Assembly: GCA_964489835.1 (NCBI GenBank)
Contig: CAZBBC010000049.1
Coordinates: 1 to 27,597, forward strand
Direction of reading: 5' to 3'
Origin: CAZBBC01 sp964489835
GTDB lineage: Bacteria; Calditrichota; Calditrichia; JAJRVZ01
DNA length: 27,597 bases
The notes under the pieces were generated by a model. The model did no database searches and was not told the origin of the DNA. It saw only the letters and a program-made list of their open reading frames with translations. Shown one piece after another: positions 8,328 through 15,693 of this stretch. Position 1 is the stretch's first letter; each line of letters begins with the position of its first letter. A program made the translations under genes and the position numbers.

Positions 8328-9623
8328 CTAAAGATGCCAGGGACTGCGCATTGCCCGGAAACACATCCGGTTGGCGGTTTCATCTTCCGGAAAGATCTCA
8401 TTGACGGGATCCCATTTTAAACTTTTCCCCAACAGCAATGAAATATTCGCCAGATGACATAGCGTTGCTACCCGGTGACCGATTTCTGCCGGGAAGTACG
8501 GCTCCTGACGTGATTTCACACAATCTAAAAAATTCCGGTGTTCACCCCCCGGACAGGTGAATAAATGCACTTCACCCGGTTGAATGACTGAACTCAAAAT
8601 GCCCGGCGGATCTGCGTTTAAAGGGGCCAGCCAGTGGGGGCTTTCAATCCATCCTTCCGTGCCTTCACAGCGGATAGAAGTCCCGCCGGAATCAACAATC
8701 AGTTTAACCCCATTTTCGTAGGTATACTCTACATGATAGTCCTTTGGGGTATTATAGAGCCCTTCTTCCCAAAAGGTCCCATTGCTAACAACTTCGACCG
8801 GGCCGCTTCTTTCCGTATCATTTGCCCACTGGGCGGTATCAAAAAGATGGGTTCCCCAATCGGCAATGATGCCGGCAGAATAATCAAAATGCCAGCGAAA
8901 ATTGAAATGTACCCTGTCCATTGTATACGGTGCTTCCGGCGCCGGCCCAAGCCACATCTCCCAATCCAGTTCTTCCGGTACCGGCATGGGTGTTGGATCC
9001 CCCGCAAACGTCGGTTGCTTGGGCAATTTCACCCGAATAGTCGTTAACCGGCCAATTCTGCCGTTTCTCACCAATTCTGCCAGACGATGATATACATAAA
9101 CAGATCGGTCTTCGGTTGATGTCTGGAAAACAGCACCATACCGATTAACAGCGTTTACCAGCACACGTCCTTCCTGAATGGTTAACGTAGGTTTTTCGCA
9201 GATCACATCTTTACCGGCCTGTAAAGCCATGATCGCTATGGGTACATGCCAGTGATCGGGTGTGGAAATCATGACAGCGTCGATGTCTTTTCTGTTAATA
9301 ATCTCGCGAAAGTCCCGGTAGACGGAACAATCTTGATTACCATAGGTTTGATTAACAATAGTCTCCGCGCGTAAGAGGTGCCCTCTGTCGACATCGCAAA
9401 CGGCAATTACCTGTGCATCCTCATGACCAAGAAAGCTTCTTAGATTCATATTCGTTCCATGGGATCCGACACCGATCATTCCAATCGTGATTTTGTTAGC
9501 AGGAGAGATTTTACCTTGTTTCCCAAGAACAGAGCCGTGAATAATAGAAGGAAAGGCAGCAAGACCAGTGGTAATGCATGAAGTTCTTTTCAGGAATTGA
9601 CGCCGGGTAATGGTCTTATTCAT
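8328..9623 (-). CDS. Tat-exported Gfo/Idh/MocA family oxidoreductase
   Basis: 431 residues. The N-terminus carries a twin-arginine signal (RRQFLK, residues 7-12, followed by a weakly hydrophobic stretch to about residue 35), so the folded enzyme with its cofactor is exported. The Rossmann fold starts at about 46 with ITIGMIGVGSHG, followed by VIAVCDVD. The family signature DVICEKP is at about 139-145 and the C-terminal domain motif FDYSAGIIADWGTHLFD follows at about 247. These are NAD(P)-dependent sugar dehydrogenases; Tat-exported members next to DUF1080 genes typically oxidise a glycoside at C3. No strong ribosome site is seen before ATG 9623. It lies between the rhamnose cluster and the DUF1080 lipoprotein. 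Substrate unassigned. Confidence 0.9.
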   Translation of the reverse strand: MNKTITRRQFLKRTSCITTGLAAFPSIIHGSVLGKQGKISPANKITIGMIGVGSHGTNMNLRSFLGHEDAQVIAVCDVDRGHLLRAETIVNQTYGNQDCSVYRDFREIINRKDIDAVMISTPDHWHVPIAIMALQAGKDVICEKPTLTIQEGRVLVNAVNRYGAVFQTSTEDRSVYVYHRLAELVRNGRIGRLTTIRVKLPKQPTFAGDPTPMPVPEELDWEMWLGPAPEAPYTMDRVHFNFRWHFDYSAGIIADWGTHLFDTAQWANDTERSGPVEVVSNGTFWEEGLYNTPKDYHVEYTYENGVKLIVDSGGTSIRCEGTEGWIESPHWLAPLNADPPGILSSVIQPGEVHLFTCPGGEHRNFLDCVKSRQEPYFPAEIGHRVATLCHLANISLLLGKSLKWDPVNEIFPEDETANRMCFRAMRSPWHL

Positions 9624-9881
9624 GTCATTGATATTTCAATCCGAATAATTGTTGTATCAAAACCAGGAATTATAAAATTCCTCCGATCGAAATACGAAGG
9701 GGGGCATCAAAATACTCTTTACATTGTACAGAAGTAGAAAAACTGTTATAATCTAAAACGAAAATCTGATGTATGCATAAGGTTGAACGGTACCGATAAT
9801 AATAAATAACGTAAAAATAAACATACTCTGAGTCAAGGGTTTTTTGAAATAAATGATTATTTGTAATTTGTTACTAAGTAT

Positions 9882-9968
9882 CATGAGTGTCCGGTTAGAA
9901 TTTAAATCATTTTAAATTATCATCGGAAAATCAAATGGTTTGTTTATTTAAAGAACTCACCCTAAATC
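9882..9968 (+). repeat. Left copy of inverted repeat bracketing the rhamnose genes
   Basis: Block 1, CATGAGTGTCCGGTTA (9882-9897), is an exact complement of 15471-15486. Block 2, ATTTAAAGAACTCACCCTAA with three more bases (9946-9968), matches the complement of 15378-15400 with one difference in 23. Both blocks keep their order and are in opposite orientation to the right copy. Confidence 0.75.
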
Positions 9969-9989
9969 CCTCTCTTGAGAAAAGAGGGA
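9967..9989 (-). terminator. Hairpin downstream of rhaT
   Basis: TCCCTCT (9967-9973) pairs with AGAGGGA (9983-9989), loop of nine bases, about 80 bases beyond the rhaT stop on the minus strand. It could end the rhamnose transcript, though no long T-run follows, and it is also part of a repeat-like block. Confidence 0.35.
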
Positions 9990-10069
9990 CTTTTATTTAT
10001 GATATCTATTCTGTAAGAAAATATTATCCTGATTCATTCATCTCTCTAATACGTTAAATTAATAATCGC

Positions 10070-11104
10070 TTAGCCTAATAAGATTTTCCCTACACCAACC
10101 AAAAATACCGAACCGATGAGTAGGGCTAAGCCCTGGCCCATCCGCAACCGCGCTTTTTTAGGCGCGCCTTTCCACTCTCCGGTAAGAATCCCCCACACAT
10201 TGCCCACTAAAACGGTTACCGCCATTAATATCAACCAGCCGATTGTGGTTCCCAGATGACCCAGTTGGTTGGCACCGGCCCCATAGAGCACAATACAGCT
10301 GATCCATATTGCTCCCATTAAAAATGACCAGAACCAATAAAGGGCGGTTCCTGACTCTGTAAATTTTTGATAGGTTCGCCTGCTTAAAAGAAGCCAACCA
10401 CAATATATCAAAAATGGAATCGATCCCCCTGTCAGCGCTAAGAACCAGACAGCATTATTTGCTTTAAATGGTGTTCCTAATTCTCCCATGTAAAGGCGTG
10501 CTGCCTCTGCGATCGGAGCACCAAAGGAAAAAGATAAGTTTAACATCGCACTGAACAGGCCGGAGGCGAGACATACCAGAAATCCCAATTTAAATTTAAC
10601 ACGTGTTTCCTGGCTCTCTTTATTGTCTTTTTGGTTTTTATCGCGGATCATCCCAGCAATTCCACATAATGCAACACCCGCACCGGTAACAAACATTGCA
10701 GCGATTATCACTATTCCTCCAATGGTTAAAAAACTCTCCGGATAATGCACTAACATTGGAACCAATGCACCCGTTACGGCGATGAGTCCCATAATAATAG
10801 TGTATCCCAGAGATAGGCCGACTAAATATAAACCTAAGCCGAATAATAGAGATCCTATCCCCCATCCAAGACCAAAAAGAAAAGTTCTGATGAGCACGCC
10901 TGTTTGAACCCGGGTATATATTTCTAAGAGTTCTGGTATCGTCAACCATATGAGTATAAAAGGGAAAATAATCAAGGCGGAGACAGCATATAATATCCAG
11001 GTGTTTTCCCACTCCCAGTTCTTGTTCAGTTTCATTGGAGCAGCAAAGCTGCCATTGAGTACTCCTGAAAAAACCGCAGCTAATATACCTATGACTGTTG
11101 ACAC
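10070..11104 (-). CDS. rhaT: L-rhamnose/proton symporter RhaT-like
   Basis: 344 residues, the usual length for RhaT (drug/metabolite transporter superfamily, about ten membrane helices). The start is GTG at 11104, with a strong AAGGAGG eight bases before it. The N-terminus has the family motif GVLNGSFAAPMK followed by WEWENTW, then helices such as WILYAVSALIIFPFILIWL and GWGIGSLLFGLGL. The C-terminal half ends with GNVWGILTGEWKGAP, also typical of the family. It should import L-rhamnose with protons across the inner membrane. It is last in the isomerase / URO-D-like / kinase cluster, separated from the kinase by 149 bases that contain a perfect palindrome. The window's second sugar-type transporter (SSS family) lies upstream of the cluster. 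Confidence 0.9.
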   Translation of the reverse strand: MSTVIGILAAVFSGVLNGSFAAPMKLNKNWEWENTWILYAVSALIIFPFILIWLTIPELLEIYTRVQTGVLIRTFLFGLGWGIGSLLFGLGLYLVGLSLGYTIIMGLIAVTGALVPMLVHYPESFLTIGGIVIIAAMFVTGAGVALCGIAGMIRDKNQKDNKESQETRVKFKLGFLVCLASGLFSAMLNLSFSFGAPIAEAARLYMGELGTPFKANNAVWFLALTGGSIPFLIYCGWLLLSRRTYQKFTESGTALYWFWSFLMGAIWISCIVLYGAGANQLGHLGTTIGWLILMAVTVLVGNVWGILTGEWKGAPKKARLRMGQGLALLIGSVFLVGVGKILLG

Positions 11105-11206
11105 AATCTCTCCCTCCTTATTTTTATTTTCCAGATTAATTCAAAACATAGTCTATGGTTGGAAATGAAAAAATTCATTAACTACGAAGTCCACTATGAT
11201 AACGAA

Positions 11207-11234
11207 GTAGAGACGTAGCATGCTACGTCTCTAC
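11207..11234. repeat. Perfect 28-bp palindrome between rhaB and rhaT
   Basis: GTAGAGACGTAGCA (11207-11220) is followed directly by its exact complement, TGCTACGTCTCTAC (11221-11234), with no spacer. Very similar palindromes are scattered in many bacterial genomes. It lies 20 bases past the kinase stop and 100 bases before the rhaT start, so it may modulate read-through into rhaT. Confidence 0.7.
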
Positions 11235-11253
11235 AAGAGATAAATTTTCCCAG

Positions 11254-12741
11254 CTAGTTAACAATTTTCCTGAACCGGTCATAAGCAGCATTCCATGAAT
11301 CTTCATGCTGGGGTAAATATTCTTTCATGTTAAACGAATTTTTAATCACTCTTCTTATTTCACACAAAGAGGAGTAAATTCCGGCACCAATGGATTGAAC
11401 CATAATATTGCCGATCGCTGTTGCCTCCACCGGACCGGCAACTACTTTTTTACCCAGCGCATTTGAAGTAAACTGGTTCAAAGTCTCATTTTTACAGCCA
11501 CCACCGGTAATATGAAGTGTGTTTACTTCTTTACCCGCTGATTCAATTAACCGATCAAGAACATAGCGAAATTTTAATGCTAAACTTTCAAATACGATTC
11601 TGCTGATTAATCCAATGTCGTCTGATTGGGGTATTTTTTGATTCGTCCGTTGGCAGAATTCAATTATTTGCTGAGGCGCGTTATTTGGATTTAAAAAACA
11701 CAGATCATCCGGATCAATAAATGAAACAAAAGGCTTTGCCTCATCTGACATCGCAACTATTTCAGGGTAATCAATTGAATGATCTGTTTGATGCCATATT
11801 TTTCTGCAACATTGGATGATCCAGAGACCCATTATATTCTTTAAATATAGTATTTTTCCTGCAGCTCCTCCTGAATTTGACATATTTAATTCACGACTCT
11901 GTTTAGTGATAATCGGTTTTTCCACTTCTAAACCTACAATGGACCACGTACCAGAACTTAAAAATGCCCATCCAGATTCTTCAGTTGTGGGAATAGCTAC
12001 CGCAGCACTTGCCGTGTCATGAACGGCAGGTGCAATAACCGGGATTTTGCCTAGCCCAACTTCATTTGCTATATTTTTTTTCAGATATCCAATGATATCA
12101 CCGGCTCTAATTATCTTAGCCGTTAAATGATAGGGGATATTAAGCTTTTCAAATATTGATTTTTCCCATTTACCCATGGCTGTGTTATATAGTTGTGAGA
12201 TAGATGCGGCCGTGTATTCCATGGCCATTTCGCCTGTCAAGAAATAATGAAGGATGTCGGCCATAAATAATATCTTCTCAGTGATGTTCAAGGCAGGATC
12301 ATGACTTTCAACCATAGAGACCAGCTGATTAACAGTATTAAAAGGAAGGAGCTGGATGCCTGTCAGATTATAGATTTCTTCATTCCCAACCTTTTTATCT
12401 ATGATTTCTGGTGTACCTTTATTCCTGTCATCACGGTAATGATAAGGATTTCCTATTAAATTCCCCTTTGAATCGAATAAACCAAAATCAACGCCCCAGG
12501 TATCAACACCGATACCGTTAAGATCCGGTCCATATTCTCTTACATAAATTTTCAATCCCTCCAACAATTGCGTGTATAGGCCCAATATATTCCAGTGTAA
12601 ATGGTTATTTATCGCAACCCCGCCGTTGGGAAAACGGTAAATTTCATTTAATGTAATTTGATCCGTATCGATGATACCAACAATGGCTCGACCTGTTTCA
12701 GCGCCAATATCAAAGGCAAGAAATCTTTTTTCTTTTTTCAT
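11254..12741 (-). CDS. rhaB: L-rhamnulokinase
   Basis: 495 residues, FGGY-family sugar kinase of normal RhaB length. The ATP-binding start FLAFDIGAETGRAIVG is at about residues 8-23, the sugar-site motif GIGVDTWGVDFGLFD at about 77-91, and the C-terminal domain has VHDTASAAVAIP and LHITGGGCKNETLNQF near 405. These are diagnostic of rhamnulokinase among FGGY kinases. It phosphorylates L-rhamnulose made by the RhaI-type isomerase upstream. It begins 14 bases after the URO-D-like gene, so both sit on one transcript. The ribosome site before ATG 12741 is weak (AGG). The next step, rhamnulose-1-phosphate aldolase, is not encoded in the window. Confidence 0.93.
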   Translation of the reverse strand: MKKEKRFLAFDIGAETGRAIVGIIDTDQITLNEIYRFPNGGVAINNHLHWNILGLYTQLLEGLKIYVREYGPDLNGIGVDTWGVDFGLFDSKGNLIGNPYHYRDDRNKGTPEIIDKKVGNEEIYNLTGIQLLPFNTVNQLVSMVESHDPALNITEKILFMADILHYFLTGEMAMEYTAASISQLYNTAMGKWEKSIFEKLNIPYHLTAKIIRAGDIIGYLKKNIANEVGLGKIPVIAPAVHDTASAAVAIPTTEESGWAFLSSGTWSIVGLEVEKPIITKQSRELNMSNSGGAAGKILYLKNIMGLWIIQCCRKIWHQTDHSIDYPEIVAMSDEAKPFVSFIDPDDLCFLNPNNAPQQIIEFCQRTNQKIPQSDDIGLISRIVFESLALKFRYVLDRLIESAGKEVNTLHITGGGCKNETLNQFTSNALGKKVVAGPVEATAIGNIMVQSIGAGIYSSLCEIRRVIKNSFNMKEYLPQHEDSWNAAYDRFRKIVN

Positions 12742-12755
12742 CTTTTACGCCTATT

Positions 12756-13811
12756 TTACAATGAACTTTTAAAACTACCTTCCAGCTTATCGATATTTAA
12801 TGGATACGTCCCATATTCTTTTATTGTATCAAGAAAGACTTTATAATTTGCCGGATTGATCCCGGCATGTATTGAATTGCTGGATGATATGATATGTCCC
12901 CCCCCAATGGAGGCTTTCAGGATACAGTTTTTTGTCTCATTTATAACATCCTCCGTGTTTTTATCCACCAGGGTAGATACACAATCTACGTTTCCTTTTA
13001 TACAAATTCGATTTCCGTATTTTATTTTTATGTACCCAATGTCCATTCCACTTAGAGGATCAATGGGATCTATACAATCAATACCCGTATCTATTAAATC
13101 TTCTATAACATCCATAATGTTACCATCGCTATGCTTGATGATATAAAATCCAAGACTTTTGAAATTATGTATTAATTTTTTAAAATAAGGTAAAACATGT
13201 TCTCGGAACATGCCGGGACTGAGAAGTAACCCACTGTTGTCGGCAATATCATCACCGACAACAATAATTTCCCCGCCTAATTTCATTGCCCTCTCAGCTA
13301 ATTTTGAATTGTAATCAACACTTATTTTCATTAATTCATGAATTAATTCCGGTTGGGTATAAAATGATAAAAGAAAACCTTCAAAACCCATTAAATCCCG
13401 GGGTTGTGAAAACACATCCCGTAATCTGATGATAATCGCTTTTTCATCACCAATTTCATTCATAACAGATGTTATTTTGTTGAATCGATAGTCCGCATTA
13501 GTATCAGGAATCATCAATTTTTTCAGGTCATTTTTATTTCTTATTGTAATTCCCACAGGTGTTGGATATTCGCCATAAGAAACTCTCTTAATCCCCCATT
13601 CATCTAAATAGTGTTTATCGTCCACTCTCGCACGTTTCATATCCGTACCAATCGCTATCCCATCAATATCAAACTGTTTAATAAATTCAATTTCAGATTT
13701 CTGGCCGGTCATCTTTTCTATGATATCCGGATTAATAATCCATTCAAACGTCGGAATTTTATCCGGCATCTGTTTATTGAGAACAGATAGAACGCGCTGC
13801 TTTGAGGTCAT
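12756..13811 (-). CDS. Uroporphyrinogen-decarboxylase-like protein embedded in the rhamnose cluster
   Basis: 351 residues with the URO-D superfamily barrel: TSKQRVLSVLNKQMPDKIP, RDVFSQPRDLMGFEGFLLSF, GDDIADNSGLLLSPGMF, HSDGNIMDVIEDLIDTGID and IKGNVDCVSTLVDKNT. It lacks the RQAGR signature of true HemE, so haem synthesis is unlikely. It also lacks the H-x-C zinc ligands of MtaA/CmuA methyltransferases (HSD here). Relatives of this type are often found in sugar-use clusters of anaerobic or marine bacteria, with no settled function. Its ATG comes two bases after the isomerase stop codon, so the two are translationally coupled, and the kinase follows 14 bases later. Its placement argues for a role in rhamnose or O-methyl-sugar metabolism, which is inference only. 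Confidence 0.85.
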   Translation of the reverse strand: MTSKQRVLSVLNKQMPDKIPTFEWIINPDIIEKMTGQKSEIEFIKQFDIDGIAIGTDMKRARVDDKHYLDEWGIKRVSYGEYPTPVGITIRNKNDLKKLMIPDTNADYRFNKITSVMNEIGDEKAIIIRLRDVFSQPRDLMGFEGFLLSFYTQPELIHELMKISVDYNSKLAERAMKLGGEIIVVGDDIADNSGLLLSPGMFREHVLPYFKKLIHNFKSLGFYIIKHSDGNIMDVIEDLIDTGIDCIDPIDPLSGMDIGYIKIKYGNRICIKGNVDCVSTLVDKNTEDVINETKNCILKASIGGGHIISSSNSIHAGINPANYKVFLDTIKEYGTYPLNIDKLEGSFKSSL

Positions 13812-13813
13812 TT

Positions 13814-15040
13814 TTAACCCCCAAGGGTATCAATCCCGGTGTCTTGACGTAATTTGGCAATCCTTTCGCTATATTTTCCCTTACGGTAAGCTAGTAAGGG
13901 ATCAACTTCACGTCCCAATTCTTGACGTACTTTAGCCAGGAGTGGATTAACATCTGTTTCAAACGCTTCCATTATCATTCGATTTGCTAACATAACATCA
14001 CCATTCTGCTGGGCCTCTCGCAATTTCATACGATCCACGATTAGTGCTTTCGCATATGCTGTTTGAGTATTCATGAGTGACTGTATAATTCCTTCGATAC
14101 TCGGTTCAATATTGTGAGATTGATCTAGCATATAAGTAATTTCCGATCCGGCATTATCGAACTCGGCATCTACAATCTGATTAAAAATCAGAAATAGTTC
14201 CAGCGGATTTATTGTCCCAACCATCAAATCATCATCTGCATATTTACGGTTATTCAGATGAAAACCTCCCAGTTTTCTTTCGTCAAGCAGCACAGCAATG
14301 ATTTGTTCAACATTTACTCCATGCAAATGATGACCAAGATCAACAAGTACTTTCGCTCTATCCCCTAATTTTGAGCACATTAATAAAGACATACCCCAAT
14401 CCATAATATCGGTTGTATAGAAAGCAGGTTCAAATGGTTTATACTCAATCAGGAGAATCATATCATCATCCATTGACTCATACAGAGTTTCCAATCCCTC
14501 GTACAAACGCCGCTTTCGTGCCCTGAGATTATCCTGACCGGGATAATTGGTTCCGTCAGCGAGCCAGATGCCTATGGCTTTAGAACCCATTTCCCTGGTA
14601 ATTCTGACACAATCTTTGAAGTGATTGATCGTATCTTTCCTGATATCTTCAAAAGGATTACACACACTTCCAAAACGGAACTGCTGACCCATAAACGTAT
14701 TGGGATGCACCGTACCAATCTTTAATCCTCTTTCTTCGGCATATTCTCGAACCGGTTGATAATCACCATCTTCTGTTACATCCCATAAAACATGACTTGC
14801 CATAACCGGGCAAATTCCAACGACACGCTGAATCTCGGCACAATCATCGATTTTATGCCAGATAGTCTGAGCAGCGCCCTTATCCCGAAAAGTACCATAG
14901 CGTGTACCAGAATTTCCCACCGCCCATGAAGGTAGTTCAACAACCTGATTTTTGAGTTTTTCCCTAACATCATCAATATCAACTTTTTTATCATGTAGAG
15001 TATCTTCAAGTAGTTGATAATATTTTTCCCGGTTTTCCAT
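13814..15040 (-). CDS. rhaI: L-rhamnose isomerase, RhaI (Pseudomonas/Bacteroidota) type
   Basis: 408 residues with AGGAG five bases before ATG 15040. The sequence follows the metal-dependent TIM-barrel L-rhamnose isomerase of the RhaI type, not the E. coli RhaA type: GNSGTRYGTFRDKGAAQ, KIGTVHPNTF (conserved His), SKAIGIWLADGTNYPGQDN, LIEYKPFEPAFY (metal Glu), VLVDLGHHLHG (metal Asp with His) and GGFHLNNRKYADDDL (His and Asp ligands). It converts L-rhamnose to L-rhamnulose in the cytoplasm. It is first in the cluster and is followed by the URO-D-like gene with a two-base gap. Its promoter must lie in the repeat-filled 485 bases upstream. Confidence 0.93.
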   Translation of the reverse strand: MENREKYYQLLEDTLHDKKVDIDDVREKLKNQVVELPSWAVGNSGTRYGTFRDKGAAQTIWHKIDDCAEIQRVVGICPVMASHVLWDVTEDGDYQPVREYAEERGLKIGTVHPNTFMGQQFRFGSVCNPFEDIRKDTINHFKDCVRITREMGSKAIGIWLADGTNYPGQDNLRARKRRLYEGLETLYESMDDDMILLIEYKPFEPAFYTTDIMDWGMSLLMCSKLGDRAKVLVDLGHHLHGVNVEQIIAVLLDERKLGGFHLNNRKYADDDLMVGTINPLELFLIFNQIVDAEFDNAGSEITYMLDQSHNIEPSIEGIIQSLMNTQTAYAKALIVDRMKLREAQQNGDVMLANRMIMEAFETDVNPLLAKVRQELGREVDPLLAYRKGKYSERIAKLRQDTGIDTLGG

Positions 15041-15210
15041 ATAATCTCCTGCTTTTCGAGTCAGTAGTGTAAAAAATAACCAAGAATTAAAAACCTCATG
15101 CCCAAAGTCTCTCTCTTTCCAGGAGAGGTCACATCAGTAGGCGGATCCGCCCTTTCAGGCTATTGCAGTATTACTTTATTCGTACAACTTTATATATATG
15201 CAAGCTCTGT

Positions 15211-15300
15211 CTCCCCCTTGGAAAAGGGGGACTAAGGGGGATATAAAATTACTTTATGTTATTTATAAACAACCCCCTACCCCCCTTTATTAAGGGGGAA
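15211..15300. repeat. Palindromic CCCCCTT/AAGGGGG element
   Basis: Two outer arms, CTCCCCCTTGGAAAAGGGGG with ACTAAGGGGG (15211-15240) and AACCCCCTACCCCCCTTTAT with TAAGGGGGAA (15271-15300), are imperfect complements of each other around an AT-rich centre. Each arm also has its own small hairpin. This MITE-like form is widespread in uncultured genomes. It sits in the leader of rhaI. Confidence 0.6.
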
Positions 15301-15377
15301 TAGATTTTGCCTCATAAAATTGAGAAATGCATTTTTTCATAAAAATGACCTAATCTGCAACAGTCTCCTTTGGCGGA

Positions 15378-15486
15378 GATTTAGAGTGAGTTCTTTAAAT
15401 CAAGTCTCTATGTTTATTTTAGCTCTAAACTATTAGATATTCCGGTTATAATTGCTAATCATTAAAGTTTTAACCGGACACTCATG
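15378..15486 (-). repeat. Right copy of inverted repeat bracketing the rhamnose genes
   Basis: TAACCGGACACTCATG (15471-15486) is the exact complement of 9882-9897, and 15378-15400 is the complement of 9946-9968 with one change. The spacing between the two blocks is 70 bases here and 48 in the left copy. The bracketed interval holds rhaI, the URO-D-like gene, rhaB and rhaT and nothing else. Confidence 0.75.
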
Positions 15487-15525
15487 GGTTAATTTAGATA
15501 ATAACATTATTCGGGTGATAAGAGA

Positions 15526-15678
15526 TTATTTCTTTTCATTGTTCGCGGCGTTTTTCTTTAAAGTAGCAAGAAGAGCCATTAATTCTCTACCACCCAACAC
15601 TGTTACCGATATGGTAATCAATGCATATAAAATTACGGAGAAGAAAAACAACCATTCCCAAAATACTTTCCAAATCAT
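15526..15678 (-). CDS. Small membrane protein, probable SSS symporter accessory subunit
   Basis: A 50-residue frame from ATG 15678 with AAGGA seven bases before it, ending in TAA at 15526. It starts 15 bases after the stop of the SSS symporter gene, in the same direction. The N-terminus MIWKVFWEWLFFF is followed by a single membrane helix (about residues 9-30), then GGRELMALLATLKK and a charged, asparagine-rich tail. Small one-helix proteins with a G(G)xxEL.xLL segment are known companions of sodium/solute symporters in many bacteria (annotated as symporter small accessory protein), and position and composition both fit. It is too short for most gene finders. A role in stability or activity of the symporter is inferred. 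Confidence 0.75.
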   Translation of the reverse strand: MIWKVFWEWLFFFSVILYALITISVTVLGGRELMALLATLKKNAANNEKK

Positions 15679-15693
15679 AGCAATTCCTTTGGC

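Larger units (their letters stand above)
9624..10069. other. Gap between rhaT and the oxidoreductase; holds left inverted repeat
   Basis: The left part (9624-9880) is AT-rich with a half-copy of the 7083-type repeat near 9841-9872. The right part carries the left copy of the repeat bracketing the rhamnose genes (9882-9968) and a hairpin (9967-9989). No gene is seen. Confidence 0.6.
15041..15525. other. Repeat-filled leader region of the rhamnose cluster
   Basis: It separates the symporter pair from rhaI and must hold the rhaI promoter. It contains a palindromic CCCCCTT/AAGGGGG element (15211-15300), a small stem TCTCC...GGAGA near 15364-15379, and the right copy of the inverted repeat that brackets the rhamnose genes (15378-15486). 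No gene is seen. Confidence 0.65.

Noticed and set aside
8634..9047. Open frame of 137 codons on the plus strand
   Set aside because: A shadow opposite the well-supported oxidoreductase gene, which has Tat and Rossmann motifs in its own frame.
12756..13811. Haem-synthesis HemE
   Set aside because: The RQAGR signature is absent and the gene lies inside a rhamnose cluster.
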